Shown: positions 1 to 9,366 of the stretch, piece after piece
Layout: each line of letters opens with the position of its first letter
Numbering within the stretch: the stretch's first letter is position 1
Source of the DNA: Psychrobacter pasteurii
GTDB taxonomy: Bacteria > Pseudomonadota > Gammaproteobacteria > Pseudomonadales > Moraxellaceae
DNA length: 32,968 bases
NCBI RefSeq assembly: GCF_900162815.1
Contig: NZ_FUGD01000140.1
Location: forward strand, 1-32,968
Reading direction: 5' to 3'
The notes under the pieces: generated by a model
Told to the model about the DNA's origin: nothing
What the model saw: the letters and a program-made list of their open reading frames with translations, nothing else
Database searches by the model: none
Position numbers and translations under genes: made by a program

Positions 1-240
1 GCCTCTGCCAGCTGCGTCATAGACACTAGTGATACCATGCAACCAGTATTTCCTTCTTATGGTATAGACGCTTCTAGGGTTATAGCCAAAGTTCTCTGCG
101 ACGGTCGCTATAGGATGACCTTGACTCAGTTGATGCAGCATGAGCAGTCTGATTCTCGCTCTGGCATTGCCTTCTGTTTTAGATAATTGCAGAAAATCGT
201 GGTCTGTGAGTTTATGGTTTCTAGGGGTCTTTTTCGGCAT
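1..240 (-). CDS. IS630-family-like transposase, N-terminal part (cut by window edge)
   Basis: An open frame reads from an ATG at 240 down to base 1 without a stop, giving the first 80 residues. It begins MPKKTPRNHKL and contains a helix-turn-helix of the kind that opens IS630/Tc1-like transposases: a run ARARIRLLMLHQLSQG, then a recognition-helix pattern (VAENFGYNPRSVYTIRRKYW), then a G-I-T-S-V-Y-D-A-A-G-R-G segment resembling the usual 'GL..L.DR.R.GRP' end of that domain. The DDE catalytic domain would lie to the left of the window, so intactness cannot be judged. The gene points away from hrpA; the transposon end should lie between 241 and about 360, but without the other end no terminal inverted repeat can be proven. 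Another DNA-binding protein with the same HTH is possible. Confidence 0.7.
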   Translation of the reverse strand, partial: MPKKTPRNHKLTDHDFLQLSKTEGNARARIRLLMLHQLSQGHPIATVAENFGYNPRSVYTIRRKYWLHGITSVYDAAGRG

Positions 241-360
241 ATGATTCTATTATGTTGTTGAGTTGGTTGTATTGTGCCTTATTTTGTGGAATTGGTATAA
301 TGCTTAATCACAGGGAGATTATCTATTGTCGTCATCAAAGCCAACAAAAAAGCCGTACAT

Positions 361-395
361 AAAAAATAGAGGGCTTAAATTTTTTAAGCCCTCTA
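361..395 (-). terminator. Rho-independent terminator of hrpA
   Basis: A 13-bp perfect stem (left arm 367-379, right arm 383-395, 3-nt loop) is followed, read on the minus strand, by six T residues (complement of 361-366). It lies about 50 bases beyond the hrpA stop at 447, in the right orientation to end that transcript. It also separates hrpA from the IS630-like gene. Confidence 0.85.
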
Positions 396-446
396 TCTTG
401 AACCGTTAACCCTCAATTTTGAACCGCTAAATAAGTAAGCTAAAAC

Positions 447-3400
447 CTAACGCCGAGCATTGACCCGCTCCCACATTTTATTAAGACGCTTTTGTGATAC
501 AGCTTGGCGAGTCTTCATCGGCTGAGCAAACAGCTGAATCCGGAACTCTTCAACCAGCCAGCGGTACTCACTAATGGTTTCATCATCAGCTCGTCCAGCC
601 AGACGCTCCATGTGCACATCAAGCTCATACACCGCATCTAAATCACCATCAAGGTTGTGCTCAAGGCGCTCAATACGTATCTCTAGCGCTTCTAAATAGC
701 GTGGGTATTGCTGCCAATCCTCATACGCCATACGATACACAAAGTCTGATAGATGCAAGTCATCGAGCTGATCTTCAATATCATCAATCGACTCACCAAA
801 CACTTCACGATCTAGCATTAATAGACTACGACGAATACGCTGCCAACGGGTATACACCTCTTTTAGCAGTTTAAGTACCGTTTGACCCTCTAATAAGAAA
901 TTGGCCAGAACCTTTTCGGCCGTTTTTTCAAACTCAGTATCATCAAGCGGTAATTGATCCGCCAGCTTTTCAGCAACTTTATCGGCATTATCTGGCAGCT
1001 CTTCATCATGATCCTTAAAGTTTGGCGCATGAGACTCCAAAGCTGCATCTAGCGTAGCATCGACCACAATGGTTTTTAACTTCTCCATATCGCCTAAGGG
1101 AGCAAAAGCCAGCTTAAAGGTCTTATCAATCTGACTGGTTAATTGCTTTTGCTTAGCACCCAGCTTCGATCGAATAAGAGTCAACACCCCTTTACGATGG
1201 GCTTTTAGAGCGGCTGTCACATCAGTGAACTGATGAATGGTCACTGCCTCGCCTGCCTCATCGGCCACTAGCGCAGAAAACTCTTTCATCACAATACCGG
1301 CACTATGACGGTTCTTGCTAAATCTAAAGTGTTCTGGGAAGCTGGTATGTACCCCTTGCGAGTCTTTACCTTGGGTTAGCGCTTGACTGGTCTCACTTGC
1401 ATGGCGCTGCTGCAAGGCTTTTAAGTCGCGTCCTTTTTCAATAACGCGCTTTTTGTCATCGACCACACAGATTTGTGGCTGCAAATAACGGTCAATAGAA
1501 GCTGGATTAAAGTCTTCTGGCTTAACCCCTACCACACCTCGGCGCTGCAAGGCCTGACACAGCTGGTTTAATAGACCTTGCTGATGGTTTTTCTCTAGCT
1601 CATCAAACAGGTCATCCGCTGTATTAGGAATGGGTACAATTTTGCGGCGAATCTCTTTGGGTAAAGATTTCAGCAGCTGCAGTACTAGTTCATAACGCCA
1701 ACCTGGCACACCCCATAGCAGCTCAATGGCATCTAGCTGAGGTAAGGCAGCAAGTGGCACTCGAATGGTCACCCCATCATCTTCAGACGCAGGATCAAAC
1801 ACATATTTCAGCGGTAGCTTTAAGTCGCCCAACTGCCAAACTTCTGGGAATTCGCCAGTGGTCGGCGCCGTTTCTTTGAGGACATCGTCATCAGTGAAGA
1901 ACAAGAATTTAGGGTCTTCTTTTTCAACCTCAGCACGCCAATCCTCAAAAGCTTTACGACTGGCAATATGTTCAGGAATTTTGCGCTCATAGAATTGATA
2001 TAAATCTTCTTCATCAACCAGCAAATCACGACGACGTAGCTTGTCTTCTATGCGCTCAACATCGGCAATCTTATCCATGTTGTGTTGTAGAAATGGTGCT
2101 TGACGGCCTAGATTACCGGTAACCAGACCATCTCGGATAAAGATTTCGCGCGACTCTTCTAGATTAATCTGCTCGTAGTTGGTTAGCTGCTTGGCGACCA
2201 CAATCAGACCAAACAAACTAATTTGAGCATAAGCACGCACACGGCCCGTCTTCTTCGACCAATGCGGCTCAAAGTAATGATATTTAAGCAAATTACCACC
2301 GGCAGAGATAATCCACTCGGGCTCAATTTTTGCCACAGTGCGCATAAATACTTGCGAGGTCTCGACTATCTCAAACGCCATCACCCAAGCTGGTGCTTGC
2401 TTAAATACTGTACTGGCCGGGAAAATTTTGGCTTTTTGCTGACGGGCTGCCAGATACTCACCGCGCTGATCGGTTTTATGGGCAATCACGGACAGCAGAC
2501 CTGTCAATAAAGCACGATGCAAATTGGCATATTTCACTGCACGCTGCTCTTCATCGACCTCATTATCATCAGCTTTATCAACGATTAAATCACTGGCCAC
2601 AGTCTTGGCCACTTTAATCGGCTGATTGGCATTACGTTTGCCCTTACCCTTGCTATCTTTGGCTTTGGGCTTATCTTTACTCTCCGTTCCTGAATCGGAC
2701 AAAAGCTTTAAGTCAGTGACCATCTGCTCAAGCTGACGGTAAGTCTTCTCCCACTCACGCAGACGCGGGAAGCTTAGATAATGCTTTTTGGCAAATGACT
2801 TACGTTGACTGTTGCTCAGCTTATTACTACCGCCGCCATAAAGCGCATTCCATAAACTTAAGTAGAACAGGAAGTCAGAATCTTCTTGACGGAAAATGGC
2901 GTGTTTTTGATCTGCCTGAGCCCGCTTTTCAGCCGGACGCTCACGTGGATCTTGAACGGCAAGCGCTGCCACGATAATGAGCATCTCAAGCATACAATCA
3001 AAGTCACTACCAGCGACAAGCATACGTGCCAGCCTTGGATCAATCGGCATACGCGCCATTTTTTGACCAATACGGGTTAGCTTAACTTCGTTTAAGGTTT
3101 GCTTGGAAAGTGGCTTTTTACTATCCGGATTTTTGGGTGCAAGAGCGCCAAGTTCATCAAGTAGCTTGCGGCCATCTTTTACTAAGCGGCTATCAGGTGG
3201 CTCAATAAAATCAAAATTCTCAACCGTACCCAAACGCAGACTCGCCATTTGCAGGATAACTGACGCCAAGTTGGTACGCAGAATTTCAGGCTCAGTGTAT
3301 TCTGGACGACTTTCAAAGTCCTCCTGTGAATACAGACGAATACATACGCCCGGTGCCACACGACCACAACGCCCTTTACGTTGGTTGGCCGCTGCTTGCG

Positions 3401-4706
3401 AGATAGCTTCAATCGGTAAACGCTGCACACGCGAACGATACGAATAACGAGAAATACGCGCAAAGCCCAAGTCAATCACATAACGAATACCCGGAACAGT
3501 TAGTGCCGTCTCTGCCACGTTGGTAGCGATAACGATGCGTCTACCTCGGCCTGAGGGCTGGAAAATCCGCTGCTGCTCGGCATAAGTCTGACGCGCAAAC
3601 AAAGGCAACACTTCGGTATGAAGCGGGCCATGTCTTACCAGCACTTCTTGCATCTCACGGATTTCTGCTTCAGTGGCAGCAAAAATCAAGATATCAGCAT
3701 GCTCAGGATGACCTTTGGCTACTGCATCTTCAAAACACTCCTCTACCGCAGCGACTAAAGCACGTGGCAGATTTTCTTCAAAGTCATCAAAGCTGTCATC
3801 ATCTGAGCTGCCCACTGGCGTGTCTGTAAGAGGACGATAACGCACTTCAACAGGATAGCCTCGTCCTTCTACATTAATAACAGGGGCAGGCACCACCTGC
3901 TTTTTGGCTTTATCGTACTGGGCGAAATATTCACTAAATCGGCCGGTATCTAAGGTTGCAGAGGTGATAATCACCTTTAAATCTGGGCGCTTTGGCAACA
4001 GCTGTTTTAAATACCCCATGATAAAGTCAATATTCAGACTTCGCTCATGCGCCTCATCGATAATGATGGTGTCGTATTTACTTAAAAACCGGTCATGCCC
4101 TAGCTCTGCCAGCAAGATACCATCGGTCATTAGCTTAACCACAGATTTGGCCGTACCCTGCTCATTAAAGCGAATCTTGAAGCTGACCGTCTCCCCAAGT
4201 GGCTCGCCCAGCTCTTCAGCAATACGGTTGGCCACACTGCGAGCTGCCAGTCGTCTGGGCTGAGTATGGCCAATCTGACCGGTAACCCCTCGACCTGCCA
4301 GCATCGCAAGCTTCGGCAACTGCGTGGTCTTACCCGAACCGGTCTCACCCGCCACGATGATCACTTGATGGTCATGAATCGCTTGAATGATATCTTCACT
4401 ACGCTTACTGACCGGTAACTCAGCATTTAAAGTTTCCGGTAAATTGGCCGGAATGCTCTCGATACGCTCTTGCACCACTTGCTGCGAGCGTGCCTTAACT
4501 TTCTCAAAGGTAGCTTGCTTCTCCGCCAAAGTTTTGGGATTGGCTTTTTTGGACGGACGGGTCAGCTCACGTTGCAGACGGCTTAAGAAGTGACGGTCTT
4601 TGGCCAATACTGGCAACTCATCAATTTTTTTCGCCGCTGATAAATCGTTGGTAGCAGTGACAGCAATTTCAAATGCTGTATGAGGGGCATTACTGTCTTT
4701 TGTCAT
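447..4706 (-). CDS. hrpA: ATP-dependent RNA helicase HrpA (DEAH box)
   Basis: This 1419-residue protein is a cytoplasmic DEAH-box RNA helicase; in E. coli HrpA acts in mRNA processing and in rescue of stalled or collided ribosomes. Visible motifs are Walker A GETGSGKT (120-127), DEAH (217-220), SAT (249-251), and motif VI QRKGRCGR in the second RecA-like domain, followed by the winged-helix/ratchet region and a long C-terminal HrpA-specific part. It is about 120 residues longer than the E. coli protein. Part of the excess is a lysine-rich, low-complexity insert (around 670-700, KDKPKAKDSKGKGK) and an acidic stretch near 300. The ATG at 4706 has no clear Shine-Dalgarno sequence (preceded by GCCAAAAAATAT), but the N terminus aligns with the family. 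A TATAAT-like -10 lies at 4731-4736 on the minus strand. Monocistronic, ended by the terminator at 361-395. Confidence 0.95.
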   Translation of the reverse strand: MTKDSNAPHTAFEIAVTATNDLSAAKKIDELPVLAKDRHFLSRLQRELTRPSKKANPKTLAEKQATFEKVKARSQQVVQERIESIPANLPETLNAELPVSKRSEDIIQAIHDHQVIIVAGETGSGKTTQLPKLAMLAGRGVTGQIGHTQPRRLAARSVANRIAEELGEPLGETVSFKIRFNEQGTAKSVVKLMTDGILLAELGHDRFLSKYDTIIIDEAHERSLNIDFIMGYLKQLLPKRPDLKVIITSATLDTGRFSEYFAQYDKAKKQVVPAPVINVEGRGYPVEVRYRPLTDTPVGSSDDDSFDDFEENLPRALVAAVEECFEDAVAKGHPEHADILIFAATEAEIREMQEVLVRHGPLHTEVLPLFARQTYAEQQRIFQPSGRGRRIVIATNVAETALTVPGIRYVIDLGFARISRYSYRSRVQRLPIEAISQAAANQRKGRCGRVAPGVCIRLYSQEDFESRPEYTEPEILRTNLASVILQMASLRLGTVENFDFIEPPDSRLVKDGRKLLDELGALAPKNPDSKKPLSKQTLNEVKLTRIGQKMARMPIDPRLARMLVAGSDFDCMLEMLIIVAALAVQDPRERPAEKRAQADQKHAIFRQEDSDFLFYLSLWNALYGGGSNKLSNSQRKSFAKKHYLSFPRLREWEKTYRQLEQMVTDLKLLSDSGTESKDKPKAKDSKGKGKRNANQPIKVAKTVASDLIVDKADDNEVDEEQRAVKYANLHRALLTGLLSVIAHKTDQRGEYLAARQQKAKIFPASTVFKQAPAWVMAFEIVETSQVFMRTVAKIEPEWIISAGGNLLKYHYFEPHWSKKTGRVRAYAQISLFGLIVVAKQLTNYEQINLEESREIFIRDGLVTGNLGRQAPFLQHNMDKIADVERIEDKLRRRDLLVDEEDLYQFYERKIPEHIASRKAFEDWRAEVEKEDPKFLFFTDDDVLKETAPTTGEFPEVWQLGDLKLPLKYVFDPASEDDGVTIRVPLAALPQLDAIELLWGVPGWRYELVLQLLKSLPKEIRRKIVPIPNTADDLFDELEKNHQQGLLNQLCQALQRRGVVGVKPEDFNPASIDRYLQPQICVVDDKKRVIEKGRDLKALQQRHASETSQALTQGKDSQGVHTSFPEHFRFSKNRHSAGIVMKEFSALVADEAGEAVTIHQFTDVTAALKAHRKGVLTLIRSKLGAKQKQLTSQIDKTFKLAFAPLGDMEKLKTIVVDATLDAALESHAPNFKDHDEELPDNADKVAEKLADQLPLDDTEFEKTAEKVLANFLLEGQTVLKLLKEVYTRWQRIRRSLLMLDREVFGESIDDIEDQLDDLHLSDFVYRMAYEDWQQYPRYLEALEIRIERLEHNLDGDLDAVYELDVHMERLAGRADDETISEYRWLVEEFRIQLFAQPMKTRQAVSQKRLNKMWERVNARR

Positions 4707-4848
4707 ATATTTTTTGGCTTTATTAGCGATATTATAGTTAAGAGATTTCTAGCTGCCGTAACCGTATTTATTAGGTTTACAGCAGTAATTAAAGATAAAA
4801 CCCTATTCATCAGGATTTGGATAAGAAGTTGATAAGAAATAAATAATA

Positions 4849-4900
4849 AGGGTCACAAATTTTGGCTTAGGCTATTTATTATAGCGGAATATGTGACCCT
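4849..4900. repeat. Inverted repeat in hrpA/hydrolase intergenic region
   Basis: Nine-base perfect arms AGGGTCACA (4849-4857) and TGTGACCCT (4892-4900) enclose a 34-base A+T-rich loop. The element lies between the stop of the alpha/beta hydrolase gene (4986, minus) and the start of hrpA. It has no flanking T-run, so it is not an obvious intrinsic terminator. It may be a small palindromic repeat, an mRNA 3'-end stabiliser or a protein site. No second copy was seen in the window. Confidence 0.5.
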
Positions 4901-4985
4901 ACTTCAGCAGTTTATGAGGTTTTACAGACAGTTATCAAGTTTTAGAAACATAATACAACCCAATTGCTAACTTCAATTTCTAATA

Positions 4986-6020
4986 TTAAAGCTTGTTATC
5001 CTCTAAAAATTGCTTCACCACAGCAGCGGTTGCTTTGGGATCTTCCTCTTGCGGCACATGACCTAAATCATCAAATACCACCAGTTGGCTATTGGGTATG
5101 GCTTCTTTAAACTCATAAGCGCTTTCGATCGGAATTAACTCATCATGCTTGCCCCAGATAATCAGCGTAGGCTGTTTAATCTCCCCTAACCTGTCGACCT
5201 CATCTTGATACAAGCCCTCACGCATCCGTCTGGTTAATGCCTTACGATTGCCCTCACGACGGGTTAACTCATAATAGCGATTTACCAGCTCATCACTGAC
5301 TTTTGATTTATCAGCATAGACACTCTCGACACTACTACGCACCATGCTTTTGGGCAGTATATGCTCAGTAAGACCATCTAAGAGCGGATACTGCGCCAGT
5401 TTAAAGCCAATAGGCATACGTTTGGGAGTAAATTTAAAGCCAGAAGCATCTGCCAATATCAAGCGATTAACACGCTCAGGATGCTTTAAGGCTGTCAGCC
5501 AAGCAATTCCCCCACCGAGCGAATTACCGGCAAGGGTTGCCTGCTCAATATTAAGCTTATCCATTACCGCAATCACGGTATCGACATAATTATCTAGACT
5601 ATAGATTTTATCCTCATTGGCATAAGGACCTGTCAACCCAAAGGCGGGCAAGTCCAATCGCACCACACAATAGTCGTCTTCTAACTCACGGGTCCAACCC
5701 TCCCAAGTATGTAAGCTGGCTGAAGTGCCGTGGATAAGCAGCAAGGTTTCAGCACCACTTTGCGCCTCACAATTATTGGAGTGATTAGCTGTATTTGATT
5801 GGCTAGCCGTCTTATTATTCTTCTTAGAATGGACCACATGAACCTTTAGACCCTCAACGTCAACATAAGAGCTGGTCGGCAATTCCCAATGCTTAAGCTT
5901 CGATACCGCCAAATCAGGTTTCCAGACACAGCCTGTAGTGAGTACTGCAGAGGCAGCCAACATTCCTAGCACACCTACCTTTAAGGCTGATTTTTTATTA
6001 ATATTTAAAGCTTTATCCAT
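4986..6020 (-). CDS. Alpha/beta hydrolase, probable lipoprotein
   Basis: A 344-residue alpha/beta-hydrolase-fold protein with an N-terminal export signal: basic start (MDKALNINKKSALK), a hydrophobic core, then LTTGC with Cys31 as probable lipidation site. The -3 Thr is less common than Leu, but the pattern fits the lipoprotein rule. Catalytic features are the oxyanion HG motif (LLLIHGTSAS, about 95-102), nucleophile elbow GNSLGG with Ser167, acid Asp293 (WGKHDELIP) and base His321 (DDLGHVPQEE). A short Asn/Ser-rich insert (about 66-88) precedes the core. The fold covers esterases, haloperoxidase-like and C-C bond hydrolases; the substrate cannot be read from sequence. It probably works in the periplasm or at the outer membrane. 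The gene is alone: sohB upstream ends in a terminator at 6125-6151. Confidence 0.8.
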   Translation of the reverse strand: MDKALNINKKSALKVGVLGMLAASAVLTTGCVWKPDLAVSKLKHWELPTSSYVDVEGLKVHVVHSKKNNKTASQSNTANHSNNCEAQSGAETLLLIHGTSASLHTWEGWTRELEDDYCVVRLDLPAFGLTGPYANEDKIYSLDNYVDTVIAVMDKLNIEQATLAGNSLGGGIAWLTALKHPERVNRLILADASGFKFTPKRMPIGFKLAQYPLLDGLTEHILPKSMVRSSVESVYADKSKVSDELVNRYYELTRREGNRKALTRRMREGLYQDEVDRLGEIKQPTLIIWGKHDELIPIESAYEFKEAIPNSQLVVFDDLGHVPQEEDPKATAAVVKQFLEDNKL

Positions 6021-6124
6021 TAGAGACCTATCCTTGGTTATTGGTTATTAATTTTTGATTATTGATCTTTGGTTATCAATACAACGCCTTTATCATTAAG
6101 GTTATTGATCTATAAATCCATAAC

Positions 6125-6151
6125 AAAAAGCGACCTTAAGGTCGCTTTTTT
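6125..6151 (-). terminator. Rho-independent terminator of sohB
   Basis: A perfect palindromic stem (AGCGACCTTAAGGTCGCT, 6129-6146) is flanked by A-run and T-run on both sides, so it can work in either direction. It lies about 40 bases past the sohB stop at 6190 and should end that minus-strand transcript before the hydrolase gene. Confidence 0.85.
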
Positions 6152-6189
6152 AAATTAAAACATTAGCTCAGGCTTCTTTCTTTTTCCAC

Positions 6190-7188
6190 TTAGAACTTTA
6201 AACGCTTGTCTTGCTCAATTTTGCTCATAACCTCTGGCAGCTTGTCGCCCAGAGCAGTTAAAGCAGACTTAGTCGCAATGCTCACCACCCCTGATACGGC
6301 TGAATGAGCTGCATTGGCCAAGCCTAATTTTTCAGCAAAAGTAGGCTTTTGACGTGACAGTAATGCGTAGGCTTGATACTTCTCCATTTGCTGTAATAAA
6401 TACGCATCAGAGGTGCTCAGCTCATCCACCAAGTTTAATTTTAGTGCATCTTCACCGTACCAATGATCACCATTGGCAACCTTCGCCAAGTCAAGCTCAG
6501 GGCGATAAGTGGTTACAAAATGCTTAAATAACTCGTGAGTCTGCTCTAGCTCCTCAGTATATTTGGCACGGTCTTCATCATCATTTTCACCAAACATAGT
6601 GACCGTACGCTTATACTCACCTGCAGTGAACATTTCATAATCGATGTCATGTTTTTTTAGCCATTTATTGAAGTTTGGCATTTGTGACACCACCCCAATA
6701 GACCCTACTACAGCAAAGGGCGCAGCTAATATTTTATCTGCCACACAGGCCATCATATAACCGCCACTGGCTGCAATCTTGTCCACACAGATGGTAAGCG
6801 TTAGTCCTGCCTCTTTAAGACGTACCAACTGCGCTGCTGCCAATCCATACCCATGTACCATGCCGCCGCCTGACTCTAAGCGAACCACAACTTCATCGTC
6901 TTTATTGGCGGTACTAATAATTGTGCTGATCTCTTCACGTAAATGCTTTACTGCAGATGCTTTGATATCGCCATCGAAATCTAAAACAAAGATTCTTTTC
7001 TCTTTTTTCTTAGATTTACCTTTGTCTTTTAGTTTTTGTTTGGCTTTTTTGGCCAGTGCTTTTTGAAATTGTTTTACTGCATTTTTATCTTCTGTCGCTT
7101 CAATTAAACTTTTGCGACGTTGCTCTTGGCTTTTATTTAGATGAATAACTTTTAATTCAACAGGATTCTTGGCAGGATGAAACAACAT
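6190..7188 (-). CDS. sohB: SohB-like S49-family peptidase lacking the N-terminal membrane anchor
   Basis: A 332-residue serine protease of family S49 (signal peptide peptidase A/SohB). The Ser-Lys dyad is visible: Ser141 in AASGGYMMAC and Lys193 in GEYKRTVTMFGEN. ESGGGMVHGYGLAAAQ (105-120) and VGSIGVVSQMPNFN (161-174) match the family closely. E. coli SohB has about 349 residues and opens with a transmembrane helix. Here the protein starts at the equivalent of the segment just after that helix (MLFHPAKNPVELKV) and goes into a Lys-rich linker (45-65). An in-frame TAA sits 11 bases upstream of the ATG and a good AAGGAAAG ribosome site precedes it, so this start is firm and no anchor is encoded upstream. 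Location (cytoplasm versus peripheral) is therefore open. Confidence 0.9.
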   Translation of the reverse strand: MLFHPAKNPVELKVIHLNKSQEQRRKSLIEATEDKNAVKQFQKALAKKAKQKLKDKGKSKKKEKRIFVLDFDGDIKASAVKHLREEISTIISTANKDDEVVVRLESGGGMVHGYGLAAAQLVRLKEAGLTLTICVDKIAASGGYMMACVADKILAAPFAVVGSIGVVSQMPNFNKWLKKHDIDYEMFTAGEYKRTVTMFGENDDEDRAKYTEELEQTHELFKHFVTTYRPELDLAKVANGDHWYGEDALKLNLVDELSTSDAYLLQQMEKYQAYALLSRQKPTFAEKLGLANAAHSAVSGVVSIATKSALTALGDKLPEVMSKIEQDKRLKF

Positions 7189-7329
7189 AAACTTTCCTTA
7201 TCAGATAAGACTACAATAGATAAAACAACTCAAAAAACAAGACTGATATAATAACCATATATCGACATTATGTTTTTATAATATTGTTATTAATATGCGT
7301 TTGCATTTGCACATTTCAAGGGTGCTCGG

Positions 7330-7358
7330 TTGTAACAAACGCCAATATTAGGCATAAT
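7330..7358 (+). promoter_or_regulatory. Predicted sigma-70 promoter of aspS
   Basis: TTGTAA (7330-7335) and CATAAT (7353-7358) are separated by 17 bases. The start codon of aspS lies about 85 bases downstream. The -10 box is enclosed by inverted 7-mers CAAACGC (7336-7342) and GCGTTTG (7361-7367), which could be an operator or chance. Confidence 0.5.
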
Positions 7359-7443
7359 GTGCGTTTGATAAAAATTCTAATTGAGATAACCTTCTTAATT
7401 TTATAATTATTCTTTTTGATAACTGATAGGTAGTGGACAGTTT

Positions 7444-9249
7444 ATGAAGCGTACCGAGTATTGTGGGGCAGTAACCGAAGCGTTGCTAGAGCAAACCATC
7501 ACTGTAAAAGGATGGATTCACCGTCGCCGTGACCACGGTGGTGTTATCTTCTTAGATATGCGTGACCGTGAAGGTATCCTGCAGGTTGTAATTGACCCAG
7601 ATACACCAGAGGCTTTTGCAACTGCTGATGCGGCTCGTCCTGAGTATGTATTACAAATTACTGGACGTGTACGTAAGCGTTATGAAGGTACTGAAAACCA
7701 AAACATGACCAGTGGTCAGGTAGAGCTATTGGCCAAAGAAATTGAAGTATTGGCCAAATCAGAAACCCCTCCATTCCCTCTGAATGACGAAAACACTACG
7801 GTAAACGAAGATTTACGTCTTAAGTACCGTTATTTAGACATGCGTCGTCCGCAAATGCAGGAGCGTATGGTTTTCCGTGCGAAAGCGACCTCTACTATTC
7901 GTCGTTACTTAGATGATCATGGCTTCTTAGACGTTGAAACGCCTATCTTAACTCGTGCGACTCCTGAAGGTGCGCGTGACTATCTTGTGCCATCACGTAC
8001 GCGTCCAGGCAACTTCTTTGCTTTACCACAGTCGCCACAGCTGTTCAAACAGTTGCTAATGGTGTCAGGCTTTGATCGTTATTATCAAATCGCTAAGTGT
8101 TTCCGTGACGAAGACTTACGTGCTGACCGTCAGCCAGAATTCACTCAGGTAGACATCGAAACTTCTTTCTTAACAGAAGAAGAAATCATGAGCATCAACG
8201 AAGGTTTGATTCAAAACCTATTCAAGACTATGCTTGATGTAGACCTAGGCGAATTCCCACGCATGACTTACGCAGATGCTATGCGTGATTACGCTTCAGA
8301 CAAGCCAGACTTACGCATTCCATTAAAATTAGTTGACGTAGCTGACTTAATGCAAGGCGTTGAGTTCAAAGTATTTGCTGGCCCTGCAAATGACCCTAAA
8401 GGTCGTGTGGCGGCGTTACGTGTGCCAAACGGTGGTTCACTAACTCGTAAGCAAATCGATGAGTACACCAAATACGTAGGCATCTACGGTGCTCGTGGTC
8501 TAGCTTACATTAAAGTAAATGATGTCACTAACATCAACAACGGTGTAGATAAAGAGTCTGGCCTACAATCACCAATCATCAAAAACATGAGTGATGATGT
8601 ATTAGTTAGCCTAATTGAGCGTACAGAAGCTCAAGACGGCGACATCATCTTCTTCGGCGCTGATAAAGCGAAGATTGTTAATGATGCTATGGGTGCACTA
8701 CGTGTCAAGATTGGTCTAGACATGAACATGGAAACTTGTGAGTGGGCACCGCTATGGGTTGTTGACTTCCCAATGTTCGAAGAAACTGATGACGGTAAGT
8801 GGACCTCTATGCACCACCCATTCACTATGCCAAAAGGTTCAGTAGAAGAGCTGAAAAACAGCCCAGAAACTGCCCTATCTGTCGCTTACGATATGGTATT
8901 AAACGGCACTGAAATTGGTGGCGGTAGCTTACGTATCAACACAGTAGAAATGCAGCGCGCGGTATTTGATGCTCTTGGTATTTCTGAAGAAGAAGCCAAT
9001 GAGAAATTCAGCTTCTTACTAGACGCTTTAAAATTCGGTGCGCCTCCTCACGGTGGCTTGGCATTCGGTCTAGACCGTCTAATCATGTTAATGGTTGGCG
9101 CAAGCTCTATCCGTGACGTGATTGCCTTCCCGAAAACCAAAACAGCTGACTGTCCATTAACACAGGCTCCTGCTGAAGTAGATAGCCGTCAGCTTCGCGA
9201 ATTAGGTATCCGTGTTCGTGAAAAAGCTCAAGCTGAACCTAAAGAGTAA
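7444..9249 (+). CDS. aspS: Aspartyl-tRNA synthetase (probably non-discriminating type)
   Basis: A 601-residue class IIb synthetase charging tRNA(Asp). It has the N-terminal OB-fold anticodon domain ([18 protein letters not shown], 24-41), motif 2 [14 protein letters not shown], the bacterial GAD insert in the middle, and motif 3 [10 protein letters not shown] (536-545). Length matches bacterial AspRS (about 590). Position 31 is His and an Gly sits at 82 in EGT. In Pseudomonas aeruginosa the equivalent His and Gly are the residues linked to relaxed recognition that lets the enzyme also charge tRNA(Asn), whereas E. coli has Leu30. This suggests Asn-tRNA is made through Asp-tRNA(Asn) and GatCAB; those genes are not in the window. 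Start ATG at 7444 is preceded by a purine-rich GGTAGTGGACAG stretch. Codon use is that of a highly expressed housekeeping gene. Confidence 0.97.
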   Translation: MKRTEYCGAVTEALLEQTITVKGWIHRRRDHGGVIFLDMRDREGILQVVIDPDTPEAFATADAARPEYVLQITGRVRKRYEGTENQNMTSGQVELLAKEIEVLAKSETPPFPLNDENTTVNEDLRLKYRYLDMRRPQMQERMVFRAKATSTIRRYLDDHGFLDVETPILTRATPEGARDYLVPSRTRPGNFFALPQSPQLFKQLLMVSGFDRYYQIAKCFRDEDLRADRQPEFTQVDIETSFLTEEEIMSINEGLIQNLFKTMLDVDLGEFPRMTYADAMRDYASDKPDLRIPLKLVDVADLMQGVEFKVFAGPANDPKGRVAALRVPNGGSLTRKQIDEYTKYVGIYGARGLAYIKVNDVTNINNGVDKESGLQSPIIKNMSDDVLVSLIERTEAQDGDIIFFGADKAKIVNDAMGALRVKIGLDMNMETCEWAPLWVVDFPMFEETDDGKWTSMHHPFTMPKGSVEELKNSPETALSVAYDMVLNGTEIGGGSLRINTVEMQRAVFDALGISEEEANEKFSFLLDALKFGAPPHGGLAFGLDRLIMLMVGASSIRDVIAFPKTKTADCPLTQAPAEVDSRQLRELGIRVREKAQAEPKE

Positions 9250-9308
9250 TAAGTATTTTATACTCTTTTAAACTATTTGCTGATGCTAGATATCAGTAAA
9301 TTTTGTTA

Positions 9309-9350
9309 GTAAGGCGATAGCTGGCTCCTCATGATTCAGCCTCGCCTTAC
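9309..9350 (+). promoter_or_regulatory. Stem-loop between aspS and the acyltransferase gene
   Basis: Perfect 9-bp outer stem (GTAAGGCGA 9309-9317 with TCGCCTTAC 9342-9350) plus an inner GCTG/CAGC helix (9320-9323 with 9337-9340). It ends 16 bases before the ATG at 9367 and lacks a downstream T-run. It is more likely a leader structure, processing site or protein site than a full terminator. Confidence 0.45.
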
Positions 9351-9366
9351 GGATGAGTGAACTGAT

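Noticed and set aside
3904..4263. Open frame of 119 codons on the plus strand inside hrpA, and several other antisense frames (1765-1992, 2223-2510, 3103-3447)
   Set aside because: All are antisense to well-conserved helicase sequence, lack recognisable domains and arise from codon bias of hrpA.
8920..8927. GGCGGTAG, the core of the RfaH ops element, just upstream of a glycan locus
   Set aside because: It lies within aspS and encodes the conserved Gly-Gly-Ser of IGGGSLRI; a codon-level explanation is enough and no JUMPstart context surrounds it.
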